64,000 nucleotides of DNA from Silvania confinis (GTDB lineage: Bacteria > Pseudomonadota > Gammaproteobacteria > Enterobacterales > Enterobacteriaceae), in NCBI RefSeq assembly GCF_025564085.1, contig NZ_JAMGZJ010000078.1:620001-684000 (forward strand), read 5' to 3'. Numbering within the stretch: the first letter of the stretch is position 1; each line of letters opens with the position of its first letter. Positions 46,561-61,553 of this stretch are shown in pieces. Under the pieces are notes generated by a model. It did no database searches. It was given only the letters and a program-made list of their open reading frames with translations, and was not told where the DNA came from. A program made the translations under genes and the position numbers.

Positions 46561-47170
46561 TCGTCACCTTCATCCCCGTCTCAAGCCGCTGCTCAATCAG
46601 CTGGGGGCGAGACTCGATAAACCCGGTATCACCCCCGATGGGATCACCCTGATCGGCTTTGCGGTTGGGGTGCTGGCGCTGCCGTTTCTGGCGCTGGGCT
46701 GGACTCTGGCGGCGCTGGTGGCTGTGCTGCTCAACCGCCTGCTGGACGGACTGGATGGCGCGCTGGCGCGACGGCGCGGGCTAACCGATGCCGGTGGCTT
46801 TCTCGATATCGCCCTCGATTTCCTGTTTTATGCGCTGGTGCCGTTTGGTTTTGCGCTGGCCGATCCTGACAACAACGCGCTGCCGGCGGCCTGGCTGCTG
46901 TTTGCCTTTATCGGCACCGGCAGCAGTTTTCTGGCCTTTGCCGCGCTGGCGGCAAAACACGATATCGACAATCCAGGCTATGCCCATAAGTCGTTTTACT
47001 ATCTTGGCGGGCTGACGGAAGGAACGGAAACGCTGCTGCTTTTTGCGCTGTGCTGCCTGTTTCCGGCGCACTTTGCGTGGCTGGCGTGGGGTTTTGGCGC
47101 GCTGTGCTGGCTGACCACCACAACGCGCATCTGGAGCGGGTATCTGACGCTGAAAAACACGCAGCGTTAG
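46553..47170 (+). CDS. ynjF: CDP-alcohol phosphatidyltransferase family protein YnjF
   Basis: The 205-residue membrane protein has the complete family motif D-G-x2-D-G-x2-A-R-x8-G-x3-D-x3-D in 'DGLDGALARRRGLTDAGGFL' followed by 'DIALD', so it should be an active phospholipid-type transferase. Its substrate is unknown. It is coupled to ynjA. In E. coli ynjF lies at the end of the ynj operon on the same strand as ynjB-E; here it points the other way. Confidence 0.9.
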   Translation: MLDRHLHPRLKPLLNQLGARLDKPGITPDGITLIGFAVGVLALPFLALGWTLAALVAVLLNRLLDGLDGALARRRGLTDAGGFLDIALDFLFYALVPFGFALADPDNNALPAAWLLFAFIGTGSSFLAFAALAAKHDIDNPGYAHKSFYYLGGLTEGTETLLLFALCCLFPAHFAWLAWGFGALCWLTTTTRIWSGYLTLKNTQR

Positions 47171-47181
47171 TAAGGGACGGG

Positions 47182-48489
47182 TTACAGGGAACTGTCTGGA
47201 CCACGCTCGCCGGTTGAGACCGGGTTCTGTGGGTGACTGCTCCATTCGTACCAGCCGCCGTCGTAGACGCCGACATTTTTCCAGCCCATTGCCCGGGCAT
47301 ACATAAAGGTTTCGGAGGCACGCCAGCCGGTACCGCAGTAGAACGCGACCTGCTGATCCGGCAGAATGTTCCACTGCTTCCACATGGCGGCGATGTCTGC
47401 CGCGCTGCGCATGGTGCCGTCCGGGTTGTGGAAATCTTCCATGTGGGTGGCGTCGCTGCCCGCATGGCCCCAGCGTGCGCCCTGGATCTCACCCTTTGGC
47501 TTGATATAGCTGTAGCCGCTGGTGACGCCGGTAAATTCAGGCCACGAGCGGATACTCACCAGCGACGCGTCTTTACGATGCAGCAGGCCGCGAGCTTGTT
47601 CCATATCCAGCATCAGCTGCGGTTGACCGGGGATCGGCGCGCCAAAGTCGGGTGCGGGCTGCACCTTATCTGGCGTGCCGCGTTCGACCGGGAGTTTCGC
47701 ATCGTCCCAGGCTTTCCAGCCGCCATCCAGCAGACGCACGTCCTTCACCCCGGCATACAGCATGATTTGCGCCACGCGCGCGGCGGCATACACGTCGCGT
47801 CCGTAGAGGATCACCGTGGTGTCATGGCGGATCCCATGTTTCGCCAGCATCGCTTTCAGATCCGCATCGGACACTTTGTTCCACAGCGGCTCGCTTTCGA
47901 CTTCGTTGGTGTCGATGTAACCCGCGCCGGGAATATGGTTCAGCAGATAAAACTTAGGCGCGCCCCAGGCGGCTTCAATCACTTTCCACTCCCCGGCCGG
48001 GGCAGCGGCAACCGATTTACCCTGCTGCAGCTGATGCAGCCACTGGGGATAAACCAGCTGTTCGAAATGGGCAAGACGCTGGAGGCGATCCGGCGTTTGC
48101 AGGGCATCGCTGAGCAGTGTGACGTGGGTAAAGCCCGCCTGCTCCAGCCGCGTTTTTACCGCCTGATTATCAGCAATGTTGCCGTATAACGCGACCGGGG
48201 TAGTGGGCGTCAGCTGGTGCTGTGTAGCCCAGGCGCTAAGCTGCGTTGCGTTCATCGCGCCCAGCCAGCTGGCGGAGAGATTCAGGGCGGCAGGTTCATG
48301 CCCGGAAGGGCCGTTCAGCGCCTGCGGCCAGCCGTTGTAAAAGGCGCTGGCGCGGGTATCAACGATTGCGCCCTGCTGCTGTTGCAGTTGTGCGAGGGTC
48401 AGGGAATGCGCCATGTCAGCGGCGAAAGTACAGAAAGAGGCGAGACCTAAAGCGGTGGTCAGCGCGGTCAGGTGAGAAACACGTTTCAT
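47182..48489 (-). CDS. ynjE: periplasmic thiosulfate sulfurtransferase YnjE
   Basis: The 435-residue protein has a signal peptide (cut after 'CTFAAD' begins) and rhodanese domains with the active Cys in 'AFYCGTGWRAS', near residue 385 as in E. coli YnjE. It transfers sulfur from thiosulfate. The start at 48489 gives exactly the E. coli length. It converges with ynjF. Confidence 0.93.
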   Translation of the reverse strand: MKRVSHLTALTTALGLASFCTFAADMAHSLTLAQLQQQQGAIVDTRASAFYNGWPQALNGPSGHEPAALNLSASWLGAMNATQLSAWATQHQLTPTTPVALYGNIADNQAVKTRLEQAGFTHVTLLSDALQTPDRLQRLAHFEQLVYPQWLHQLQQGKSVAAAPAGEWKVIEAAWGAPKFYLLNHIPGAGYIDTNEVESEPLWNKVSDADLKAMLAKHGIRHDTTVILYGRDVYAAARVAQIMLYAGVKDVRLLDGGWKAWDDAKLPVERGTPDKVQPAPDFGAPIPGQPQLMLDMEQARGLLHRKDASLVSIRSWPEFTGVTSGYSYIKPKGEIQGARWGHAGSDATHMEDFHNPDGTMRSAADIAAMWKQWNILPDQQVAFYCGTGWRASETFMYARAMGWKNVGVYDGGWYEWSSHPQNPVSTGERGPDSSL

Positions 48490-48576
48490 CGAAATGCCCG
48501 TACGGAAAGAAATGAGCGCTGATTGTGGCAACCTGCGCCACAGAAAACGTTGCGTTTGCGCAGGTTGCAGGACGAT

Positions 48577-49209
48577 TCATTGCCAGTTTGCGATTGGCAG
48601 GAGGCAACCGTCGGCGGGAACGTCGGCCTCGTCGTGTGTCACCTGCACCACGGGGATCCCGCGCGCGCGCGCTTCGGCGAACACCCAGCGGCGAAACTGC
48701 GCCCGCAGGTGTTGATCCAGACGGCTGAAGGGCTCATCAAGCAACAGCGCCTGCGGCTGTGCCAGCAGGGCGCGCAGCAGGCTGACTCTGGCGCGTTGGC
48801 CGCCGGAAAGGGTGGCAGGATCGCGATGAAAAAAGCCCTCCAGCTCGGCGGCGTTCAGGGCATCCAGCACCTGTGCTTTACGCCGATCGCCCTTGATCGT
48901 CGCGGGCAGCGCCAGCAGTAAATTTTGCCCGACGCTAAAGTGCTCAAACAGGAGCGGATCCTGAAACAGCAGCCCCAGCCCGCGCTGTTCCGTCGGCAGG
49001 TTATCGCAGCGGCGGGCGTTGATCCAGAGCTCCCCCTCGGCGCGAAAATCACCGGCCAGCGCCCCGGCCATCCAGGCGAACAGTGACGATTTGCCGCTGC
49101 CGGACGGGCCCATCAGGGTGAGGATCTCGCCGGGCTGCACGCTGAAACTGACCTGATGCAGCAGCGTAGTCTGGCGCAGAGACAGCGAAAAATCGGTGAC
49201 CATCAGCAT
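48577..49209 (-). CDS. ynjD: ABC transporter ATPase YnjD
   Basis: The 210-residue ATPase has Walker A 'GPSGSGKSS', signature 'LSGGQRARV', Walker B 'ALLLDEPF' and the His switch in 'VTHDEADVP'. It powers the YnjBCD importer. The ATG at 49209 overlaps the ynjC stop (TAATG), giving coupling; a second ATG two codons later is possible. Confidence 0.93.
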   Translation of the reverse strand: MLMVTDFSLSLRQTTLLHQVSFSVQPGEILTLMGPSGSGKSSLFAWMAGALAGDFRAEGELWINARRCDNLPTEQRGLGLLFQDPLLFEHFSVGQNLLLALPATIKGDRRKAQVLDALNAAELEGFFHRDPATLSGGQRARVSLLRALLAQPQALLLDEPFSRLDQHLRAQFRRWVFAEARARGIPVVQVTHDEADVPADGCLLPIANWQ

Positions 49210-50744
49210 TAACGTAACCCCTGTCGGAAGCGGCCAATTAGCCGGGATAAAGCCACGCAGGCGGCAAACACCAGCGCGGGTAGCAGCAGTTGCCACAGCG
49301 CCTGCGCCGCCAGGACCGCGCTACTGCCACCGCTGCTGAGCGTTACCGCCTCGGTGGTGAAGGTGCCAAAGCGTCCACTGCCGAGCCAGAGGGTAGGCAG
49401 GTATTGCGCCATACTCACTGAAAACCCGACCGCAAACGCCGTGAGGGCCGGGCGGATCATCTGCGGGCATTTGACCAGCCAGAAGATTTTGCCCGCCCCC
49501 CAGCCGAGCGTGCGGGCGATAAGGAGCAGGCGCGGATCGAGCCTGCGCCACGCTGGCTGCATTACCAGCAGCATCCACGGCAGCACCCACAGCAGATGCC
49601 CCCACAGCACGGCGATAAACTGGCCATCGAGATGCAACTGCAACGCCAGCTGATACTGCCCGGCGACCAGCGGCAGGGCGGGCAGCGCCAGCGGCAGCCA
49701 GACCCAGAAGGCCCCGCGCTGCGGTCCCCACTCCAGCCACAGCAGAATGACCCCCAGCGCAATGGCCGCAGAGCAAACGCCCAGCGCCAGGCTGGTTGCC
49801 GCGTTGTCGCGGGAAAACGTGCTGTCGCGCGCCACCACCGCCAGCACCACTACGCTGAGCAGCCCAATGAGCGGCAGCAGCAGGCCGACGGCGCGACCCA
49901 TCCTCAGCGGACGCGGAGCAGAACGCACGCCTGAGACGCCGGGTATCCCGCGCTGCCAGCGTCGCCAGCCGAAAAACAGCGCAACGGCGATGATTTCCAG
50001 CAGCACCAGCAGGATCACGCACAGCAGCATCCCTTTAGCCTGCTGGCTGGCATCCCCCTGCGAGAGCCACTGCCAGGCCAGCACCGCCAGCGTGGGCGGG
50101 TTACCCGGTCCGAGGATCAGCGCCACATCCACCACCGACAGCGACCAGGCGATCGTTGCCAGCATCACCGCTCCCAGCGCCGGGGCGATAGCGGGCAGGA
50201 TCAGCCAGCGCAGCGCCTGCCAGCGGCCGTAGCCCAGCGAACGCAACACAGTGACCTTGTTTGCCAGCTCTTTTTCCGGCAGTGAGGCATAAATCGCCCA
50301 GATCACAAAGGCGCTCTCTTTAACCGCCAGAGTCAGCCCCAGGCCGATGCCGTAGCGATCGGCTACCGGCGAGCAGAAGCTGCAGACGCGGTACAGGGCA
50401 CCGCCTTCGGCGAAAATCAGCAGCACGCTGACCGCAAAGGCTACATGGGGGATCGCCAGCAGCCACGGCAGATGTGAACAGAGCCGTCGCCAACGGCTGC
50501 CGGGCCACAGGGCGGCAACCACCGTCAGCGCCAGCAGCAGCGCCCCGGCGGCGGCGATAAGCGTCGAGACCAGGGTGGCGACAAGCGCCTGCACAAGCTG
50601 GCTATCTGCAGCCAGCGCCCGCCAGGTTTCTATCGAGAAGACGGGCGGCAGCAGCAGGGCGAACGCGGGCAGCAGCGGCAGGTAGATGGCAAGCAGCAGC
50701 AGCCAGGCCAGCCAGCTTAGTGGGTGCCGTATCGGCGCAGCCAT
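49209..50744 (-). CDS. ynjC: ABC transporter permease YnjC
   Basis: The 511-residue protein has about 12 membrane segments and two permease halves, each with an EAA-type loop ('LGYGRWQALRWLILPAIAPA' and 'LGWGAGKIFWLVKCPQMIRP'). Such fused permeases occur in thiamine- or iron-type importers. The substrate of YnjBCD is not known. It overlaps ynjB by 28 bases and ynjD by 3. Confidence 0.93.
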   Translation of the reverse strand: MAAPIRHPLSWLAWLLLLAIYLPLLPAFALLLPPVFSIETWRALAADSQLVQALVATLVSTLIAAAGALLLALTVVAALWPGSRWRRLCSHLPWLLAIPHVAFAVSVLLIFAEGGALYRVCSFCSPVADRYGIGLGLTLAVKESAFVIWAIYASLPEKELANKVTVLRSLGYGRWQALRWLILPAIAPALGAVMLATIAWSLSVVDVALILGPGNPPTLAVLAWQWLSQGDASQQAKGMLLCVILLVLLEIIAVALFFGWRRWQRGIPGVSGVRSAPRPLRMGRAVGLLLPLIGLLSVVVLAVVARDSTFSRDNAATSLALGVCSAAIALGVILLWLEWGPQRGAFWVWLPLALPALPLVAGQYQLALQLHLDGQFIAVLWGHLLWVLPWMLLVMQPAWRRLDPRLLLIARTLGWGAGKIFWLVKCPQMIRPALTAFAVGFSVSMAQYLPTLWLGSGRFGTFTTEAVTLSSGGSSAVLAAQALWQLLLPALVFAACVALSRLIGRFRQGLR

Positions 50745-51889
50745 TCCTGCTCCAGTGCATTCACCCAGGCAGCATGCGGCTCACCGAGCGTGGTGGGTAA
50801 CCCGGTTGGCATAAACTGACGCAGCGCTGCGGCCTCAGCGGCGGGCAGTGTGTTGGGTTCGAGCACGCTCGGATCCCCCCAGTGGGCTGGATCCGACTTG
50901 CGGATCTGCGCCGGTGGAGAGAGCAAAAAGTTAGCGACCACTTTCGCGCCCGCCGTGGCAGAAGCATTGGCCGGGATCGTCACAAAATGGACGTTGCCGA
51001 TCATTCCCTGCTGAAAACCAAAGCTATAGCTGTCCGGCGGCAGCTCTTTGCTGCTGACTTTTTGCCGGGCGTGAGCCGGGTTAAAGGTGAGGGAGAGGTT
51101 CAGGCTTTTAGCGGCCAGCAGGGCATCCATCCGCGCGGGCGACGGGGGGAAGTCTTTGCCATTGCGCCACAGGAACGGATGCAGTTTATCCAGATACGCC
51201 CACAGCGGGGCCGTCACAGCGGCGAAAGTGGCGTCGTCAGGGGGCTGTTTCAGCGCGTCGGGTTGCGTGGTTTGCGTCAGCAGGATCTGCTGCAAAAACG
51301 CGGTACCGGTAAAATCCGGCGGGCGCGGGTAGGTCACGGTGCCGGGGTGCTGGCGGGCGTAATCAAACAGCGCTTGTGAGTCGGCCAGCGGTGCAGGCAG
51401 TTGCTGGCGGCTGGCGATAAAGGTCAACTGCGCGCTGCCCCACGGGGATTCGGCCCCCTCGGTCGGGATTGCAAAATCTTCGGTGACCGGTTTGGTGGTA
51501 TCGACATAGCGCCAGTTGGGGAGCGTCTGCGCCCAGCCGGTCTGTACCAGCCCGGCGCTTTTCAGGGTACGAAAGTTTTCGCCGTTCACCCACAGCAGAT
51601 CGACAGAACCGTTGGTTTTGCGCCCGGCACTGGCCTCGGTCTGGATACGCTTCACCGCGTCGGCGGCATCCGCCAGGCGGACAATTTTCAGGTTGATGGC
51701 GTAATGGCTTTTCATCTCGCCGCTGACCCAGTCGAGATAGCGGTTTACCGCGGTATCGCCGCCCCAGGCGTTAAACCAGACGGTCTGGCCGTGGGCTTCT
51801 TCTTTGATTTTTTGCCAGCTGTCATCAGCCAGCGCCGGGCCTGCAAGCAGCAGACCGGTCAGTAACATGCAAAAACGCACACGGCGCAT
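50717..51889 (-). CDS. ynjB: ABC transporter substrate-binding protein YnjB
   Basis: The 390-residue protein has a signal peptide (cut after 'GPALA') and the type-2 periplasmic binding fold of the YnjB family ('WFNAWGGDTAVNRYLDWVSG', 'VTYPRPPDFTGTAFLQQILL'). It captures the unknown substrate for YnjCD. It is the first of the three transporter genes and follows a TVP38-family gene after 11 bases. Confidence 0.92.
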   Translation of the reverse strand: MRRVRFCMLLTGLLLAGPALADDSWQKIKEEAHGQTVWFNAWGGDTAVNRYLDWVSGEMKSHYAINLKIVRLADAADAVKRIQTEASAGRKTNGSVDLLWVNGENFRTLKSAGLVQTGWAQTLPNWRYVDTTKPVTEDFAIPTEGAESPWGSAQLTFIASRQQLPAPLADSQALFDYARQHPGTVTYPRPPDFTGTAFLQQILLTQTTQPDALKQPPDDATFAAVTAPLWAYLDKLHPFLWRNGKDFPPSPARMDALLAAKSLNLSLTFNPAHARQKVSSKELPPDSYSFGFQQGMIGNVHFVTIPANASATAGAKVVANFLLSPPAQIRKSDPAHWGDPSVLEPNTLPAAEAAALRQFMPTGLPTTLGEPHAAWVNALEQEWLRRYGTH

Positions 51890-51900
51890 GATGCCCCCTG

Positions 51901-52587
51901 TTATGGAGAAGGTCGGGAAACGCGGGCCAACAGCCAGCGGGTAATGAGCGGCAGCACGCCCAGCAGCGTGAAGGCAAAAACCACGCCGGGCGAAAGGATA
52001 TCACGCAGCGACGCTACCTGCCCCAACTGGTGCCCGGCATTGAGGTAGACAACGGCGCCAGGCAGCATCCCGGCCTGGCTGACCCACCAGTAGCGGCGCA
52101 CGCCAAGGGTGGTCACGCCCGCCAGCAGGTTCACCAGGAAAAACGGAAACAGCGGCATCAGGCGCAGGGCAAACAGATAAAACGCCCCGCTGCGCGCCAC
52201 CCCGTCATTAACGGTGTGCATCGGCCCGGCAAAGCGGCGCTGGACCCAGTCGCGCAGCAGATAGCGGCTGGCCAGCATCGCCAGCGTCGCCCCAAGCGTG
52301 GAGGCGAACGACACCAGCAGGATCCCCGGCCACAGCCCGAACAGTGCCCCGCCGAGCAAGGTGAGCACGGCGGCGCCCGGCACGGACAGGGCGGTCACCA
52401 GCACGTAGGCCGCGAAAAAGAGGGCCGCGCTTTGCAGCGGTGCCTGCTGGCAATAATCCAGCAACGCCTGATGATGGACCTGCAGAGAACCAAGCGTCAG
52501 CAAGCCGGGCGGTAATTGCGTCACGATAATGACAAATGCGCCCAGAAGGGCGCACAGAAAAGTGATTTTACGGCCGTACGCGGTCAT
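51901..52587 (-). CDS. TVP38/TMEM64 (VTT/SNARE-associated) membrane protein, YdjX/YdjZ-like
   Basis: The 228-residue protein has five to six membrane segments and the DedA-related motifs 'GGALFGLWPGILL' and 'RSGAFYLFALRLMPLFPFFL'. E. coli has two such genes, ydjX and ydjZ, with ydjY between them, ahead of ynjA. Here only one remains, so I do not choose a name. It probably belongs to the ynjBCD transcript. Confidence 0.85.
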   Translation of the reverse strand: MTAYGRKITFLCALLGAFVIIVTQLPPGLLTLGSLQVHHQALLDYCQQAPLQSAALFFAAYVLVTALSVPGAAVLTLLGGALFGLWPGILLVSFASTLGATLAMLASRYLLRDWVQRRFAGPMHTVNDGVARSGAFYLFALRLMPLFPFFLVNLLAGVTTLGVRRYWWVSQAGMLPGAVVYLNAGHQLGQVASLRDILSPGVVFAFTLLGVLPLITRWLLARVSRPSP

Positions 52588-52590
52588 TCA

Positions 52591-53397
52591 TTACACGCTG
52601 AACTTGGCCCACACCGGGGCGTGATCGGACGGTTTTTCCATGCTGCGAATGTCATAGTCGATCCCGGTTTCGATGCAGCGCTCGGCCAGCACCGGGCTTG
52701 CCAGCAGCAGGTCGATACGCAGACCACGGTTGTCATCGAAGCCTTTGGAGCGGTAATCAAACCAGGAGAAACGGTCCAGCGTCTGTGGGTTAGCGTGGCG
52801 GAAGGTATCCACCAGACCCCAGTCCAGTAGACGTGCCATCCACTCGCGCTCTTCCGGCAGGAAGGAACATTTTCCGGTACGCAGCCAGCGCTTGCGGCTG
52901 TCTTCCCCGATGCCGATATCCAGATCGGTATGGCTGATATTCATGTCACCCATGATCAGCACCGGATTCTCTTTTTTCAGCTCGGTTTCGAGGAATGACT
53001 GCAGGTCCTGGTAGAACTTCTCTTTGGCCGGGAACTTCAGCGGGTGGTCGCGGCTCTCGCCCTGCGGGAAGTAACCATTGATGACGGTAATGTTTCCCAG
53101 CGGCGAGGGGATTTCCGCCATGATGATGCGGCGCTGAGACTCTTCGTTATCGCCCGGAAAACCACGACGCACGGAAACAGGCGTCTCTTTGGTCAGCAGG
53201 GCCACGCCGTAATGGCCTTTCTGGCCGTGGTAAAAGACGTTGTAACCGAGCTTCGCCACCTCTTCGAGAGGGAACATATCATCGTGAACTTTTGTCTCCT
53301 GCAGGCCAATAACGTCGGGCTGGTGCTGTTCGACGATGGCTTGCAGTTGGTGAGGGCGGGCGCGCAGGCCGTTGATATTAAAAGAGACAAATTTCAT
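52591..53397 (-). CDS. xthA: exonuclease III (AP endonuclease)
   Basis: The 268-residue enzyme has the E. coli XthA length, with the metal Glu in '[10 protein letters not shown]', the catalytic 'MGDMNIS' and the His in 'PSDHAPVW'. It is the main AP endonuclease. The start at 53397 ([10 protein letters not shown]) matches E. coli; upstream in-frame starts run through the intergenic region. Confidence 0.97.
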   Translation of the reverse strand: MKFVSFNINGLRARPHQLQAIVEQHQPDVIGLQETKVHDDMFPLEEVAKLGYNVFYHGQKGHYGVALLTKETPVSVRRGFPGDNEESQRRIIMAEIPSPLGNITVINGYFPQGESRDHPLKFPAKEKFYQDLQSFLETELKKENPVLIMGDMNISHTDLDIGIGEDSRKRWLRTGKCSFLPEEREWMARLLDWGLVDTFRHANPQTLDRFSWFDYRSKGFDDNRGLRIDLLLASPVLAERCIETGIDYDIRSMEKPSDHAPVWAKFSV

Positions 53398-53518
53398 AGT
53401 CGCTGCCAGTGCAAGGTGAATAGTGCAAGGATGGTAGCAGAATTTCGCTGGGCTGACTGCCGCAGGCAGGCGGGAATCATCAATTACTGCAACAGATTTC
53501 GCCGACAGTGCAATTTTT

Positions 53519-53533
53519 GCACCGTTGTGGCGC
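53519..53533. promoter_or_regulatory. NtrC-like binding site upstream of astC
   Basis: GCACC-GTTGT-GGCGC matches the NtrC pattern GCAC(C/T)-N5-(A/G)GTGC with one change. It lies about 220 bases before the sigma-54 promoter, a usual enhancer distance. Confidence 0.55.
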
Positions 53534-53658
53534 GTGATGCCCTCGAATGGCGCGTAAAGGGTCCACAAATTTCGCGAGCGATCACAATTCCAGAATTATA
53601 TTTGGCTTCTGAATAATATTTCTGTTTTTCCTCCGGCAAAGCCGCGCTTACTGCAAAA

Positions 53659-58890
<5,232 letters not shown>

Positions 58891-58900
58891 AGGAGGCGTG

Positions 58901-59869
58901 ATGGAAAACTTTCTGGCGCTGACGCTGGCAGATGCAACGCCTGCACAGCGAGAAGGTGCGGGACCCTCGTTTCACTGGTGCTGGCGGGCAGCCGGTGTGC
59001 TCGAGTTAACCCCGGAGGTGACCAGCGCGCGCGCGCTGGTGCTCTCTACCGGGATCCACGGCAATGAAACCGCCCCGGTTGAAATTGTCGACAGGCTGGT
59101 GGGCGCGCTGTTTTGCGGTGAGCTGACCCTGCGCTGTCGGGTGCTGATTATCTTTGGCAATCCTCCGGCGCTGGCCGCCAACAAACGCTATTTGACTTGC
59201 GATCTCAATCGCCTGTTCGGCGGTCGCGGGGCGCAGTTCCCGGCCTGTGCGGAGACGGCGCGGGTGACGCTGCTGGAAGACGCGGTTGCGGCGTTTTATC
59301 AGCAGGCCAGCGATGAGCGCTGGCACCTCGATTTGCATACCGCTATCCGCGCTTCCTACCACGAGCGTTTTGGCGTACTGCCACAGCGCAGCCAGCCGTG
59401 GGATGAACCCTTTTTACAGTGGCTGGGGGATGCCGGGCTGGAAGCGCTGGTGTTCCATCAGGCGCCGGGCGGGACCTTTACCCATTTCAGCAGCGAGCGC
59501 TTTGGCGCGCTGGCCTGCACTCTGGAACTGGGAAAGGCGCTGCCGTTTGGTCACAACGACCTGACGCGCTTTACCGCCACCTACCAGGCGCTGCACGCGC
59601 TGCTGGGTGGAGAAGCTCCGCAGACGCACAGCGGAACCGTTGAGCGCTATCAGGTGGTGCAGCAGATCACCCGGCGGAGCGAGGCTTTTCGCCTGCATAT
59701 GGCAGCCCATACGCTGAACTTCACGCCGTTTCGTCACGGCGTATTGCTGGCGGAAGACGGAGAGGATCGCTATGAAGTGCAAAAACAGACGGAGTATGTC
59801 CTGTTTCCTAATCCCGGCGTGGCGTTTGGCCTGCGAGCCGGGCTGATGCTGGAAAAAGTCACCTGTTGA
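58901..59869 (+). CDS. astE: succinylglutamate desuccinylase AstE
   Basis: The 322-residue zinc enzyme has the metal ligands in '[13 protein letters not shown]' and 'HLDLHTAIR'. It releases succinate and glutamate in the last step. The ATG at 58901 is preferred over GTG 58898, with AGGAGG close by. It ends the operon, followed by a hairpin. Confidence 0.95.
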   Translation: MENFLALTLADATPAQREGAGPSFHWCWRAAGVLELTPEVTSARALVLSTGIHGNETAPVEIVDRLVGALFCGELTLRCRVLIIFGNPPALAANKRYLTCDLNRLFGGRGAQFPACAETARVTLLEDAVAAFYQQASDERWHLDLHTAIRASYHERFGVLPQRSQPWDEPFLQWLGDAGLEALVFHQAPGGTFTHFSSERFGALACTLELGKALPFGHNDLTRFTATYQALHALLGGEAPQTHSGTVERYQVVQQITRRSEAFRLHMAAHTLNFTPFRHGVLLAEDGEDRYEVQKQTEYVLFPNPGVAFGLRAGLMLEKVTC

Positions 59870-59875
59870 TTATTC

Positions 59876-59906
59876 GACCCCGGTCAGCGTAACGGCCGGG
59901 GTTCAT
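59876..59906 (+). terminator. terminator after astE
   Basis: GACCCCGG and CCGGGGTTC form the arms of a hairpin 7 bases after the stop; the T-run is weak. Confidence 0.65.
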
Positions 59907-60204
59907 TATTTTGCTAACCATTTCTTGCGGCTATCGATTTATTGCGGATTATTCCTGGATGTTTGCTTTATTATTAGTCGCCTTGCCGTTATACTCCTTC
60001 ATAATCTCTTTAAAATCATCGCTTTGAATATTTTTGTTGCAACTCTCCACTCTTTTTCCTTATTTTCTCCACATTTGGCGATAAAGTGTTTTTTACACTT
60101 TCATTGTTTTACCGTTGCTCTGACTTATTGACGATAAACCCCGTAAAGTTAATCCCGTCAACACGGCATAGCGCCGAAGAATAACTGAAAGGAAGAACAA
60201 AATT
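59907..60204. promoter_or_regulatory. AT-rich spy upstream region
   Basis: Nothing coding is seen here. The region should carry the spy promoter and sites for CpxR and BaeR, which control spy in E. coli. GTAAAGTTAA near 60145 is one half of a CpxR-like box; a second half at the right spacing is not clear. GAAAGGAAG precedes the spy start. Confidence 0.5.
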
Positions 60205-60696
60205 ATGCGTAAATTAACTGCACTGTTTGTTGCCTCTACCCTGGCTCTGGGCGCTACCAGCGCGGCGTTCGCCGCAGATATCGCGACCACGACCACTGCT
60301 GCACCGACCGAAAGCAAAATGATGCATCATAAAGGTAAGCCGGGTATGCATCATGAGATGATGTTTAAAGACCTCAACCTGACCGATGCGCAGAAACAGC
60401 AGGTCCGCGACATTATGAAAGCGCAGCGCGACCAGATGAAACGTCCGCCGCTGGAAGAGCGCCGCGCAATGCATGACATTGTTGCCAGCGACAGCTTCGA
60501 TAAAGCAAAAGCCCAGGCGCAGGTCGATAAGATGGCCGAGCAGCATAAAACCCGCATGCTGGCGCACATGGAAACCCAGAACAAGCTTTACAACATTCTG
60601 ACTCCCGATCAGAAAAAACAGTTTAATGCCAATTTTGAGAAGCGTCTGACAGAACGTCATGCGCCGGAAGGTAAAATGGACGCGCCTGCTGAATAA
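60205..60696 (+). CDS. spy: periplasmic chaperone Spy
   Basis: The 163-residue protein has a signal peptide (cut after 'AAFA') and two LTxxQ motifs ('LNLTDAQKQQ' and 'ILTPDQKKQF') of the CpxP/Spy family. It is an ATP-independent holdase induced by envelope stress. Met- and His-rich stretches before the first motif could touch metals. Confidence 0.95.
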   Translation: MRKLTALFVASTLALGATSAAFAADIATTTTAAPTESKMMHHKGKPGMHHEMMFKDLNLTDAQKQQVRDIMKAQRDQMKRPPLEERRAMHDIVASDSFDKAKAQAQVDKMAEQHKTRMLAHMETQNKLYNILTPDQKKQFNANFEKRLTERHAPEGKMDAPAE

Positions 60697-60709
60697 GCCG
60701 TTAAACATT

Positions 60710-60772
60710 CAAGACCGCCGGATCCTGTTCACGAAAGCGAATTCGCTGTGGACAGGTCCGGCGGTTTTTTCT
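60710..60772 (+). terminator. terminator after spy
   Basis: ACCGCCGGATCCTGT and ACAGGTCCGGCGGT frame a long hairpin ending in TTTTTT. Confidence 0.85.
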
Positions 60773-60995
60773 TTCTGCCCCTCTTGCCAGCCGCCGCCAG
60801 CGCGGTATTCTCCTGTAGTCGGTTTTCTGAATGTGCTTAATAGTTATGATGTTAGCGATTTTTATTGATCATCATACTAAGGCCTTTCTGCACACCTGCC
60901 GATAATGCATCTGGACTGATCTAATGATAACAATCGAAAAGCGACTCGCCCTGCGCGAGCCGCTCTGGCGCGTATTGCGCCCTTCAGGAGTGATG

Positions 60996-61553
60996 ATGGA
61001 GTTCTTTGATATTCGCAAAATGCCGGTCAACCTCTGGCGAAATGGGGCCGGCGAGACACGAGAAATATGTTGTTTTCCTCCTGCAACCCGGGACTTTACC
61101 TGGCGAGCCAGTATTGCGTCCATCGCCAGCAACGGCGAGTTTTCGACCTTTCCGGGCGTTGACCGGGTGATCACCCTGCTTGAGGGAGGAGAAGTGAGCC
61201 TGGACGGCGGGGGCGCATTTAAACATACGCTCAGGCGTCATCAGCCTTTTAGCTTTGCCGGAGACCTGCCGGTCAAAGCGCAGCTGACGGAAGGGCGCAT
61301 GTCGATGGATTTAAATATTTTGACCCGCCGGGATCGCTGTCAGGCGAAAGTCCGGGTGGCGGATCGCACTTTTACCACGTTTGCCTCGCGCGGTGGGGTG
61401 GTGTTTGTGCTGAGCGGTGCGTGGCAGTTGGGTGAAAAGCTGCTCACCGCCGATCAGGGCGCTTACTGGCACGAGGGCGAACATACGCTGCGCCTGCTGA
61501 AAGCGGAAGGTGAGCTGCTGTTCAGCGAGATCGTTTGGCTGCCAGGTCACTGA
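60996..61553 (+). CDS. ves: HutD/Ves family protein
   Basis: The 185-residue double-stranded beta-helix protein follows E. coli Ves (YdjR), with '[20 protein letters not shown]' near the start and '[12 protein letters not shown]'. Ves has been linked to cold and glucose-related growth; the activity is not known. ATG 60996 is preferred over the ATG just before it because AGGAG is then 5 bases away. It overlaps cho by 32 bases in convergent orientation. Confidence 0.88.
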   Translation: MEFFDIRKMPVNLWRNGAGETREICCFPPATRDFTWRASIASIASNGEFSTFPGVDRVITLLEGGEVSLDGGGAFKHTLRRHQPFSFAGDLPVKAQLTEGRMSMDLNILTRRDRCQAKVRVADRTFTTFASRGGVVFVLSGAWQLGEKLLTADQGAYWHEGEHTLRLLKAEGELLFSEIVWLPGH

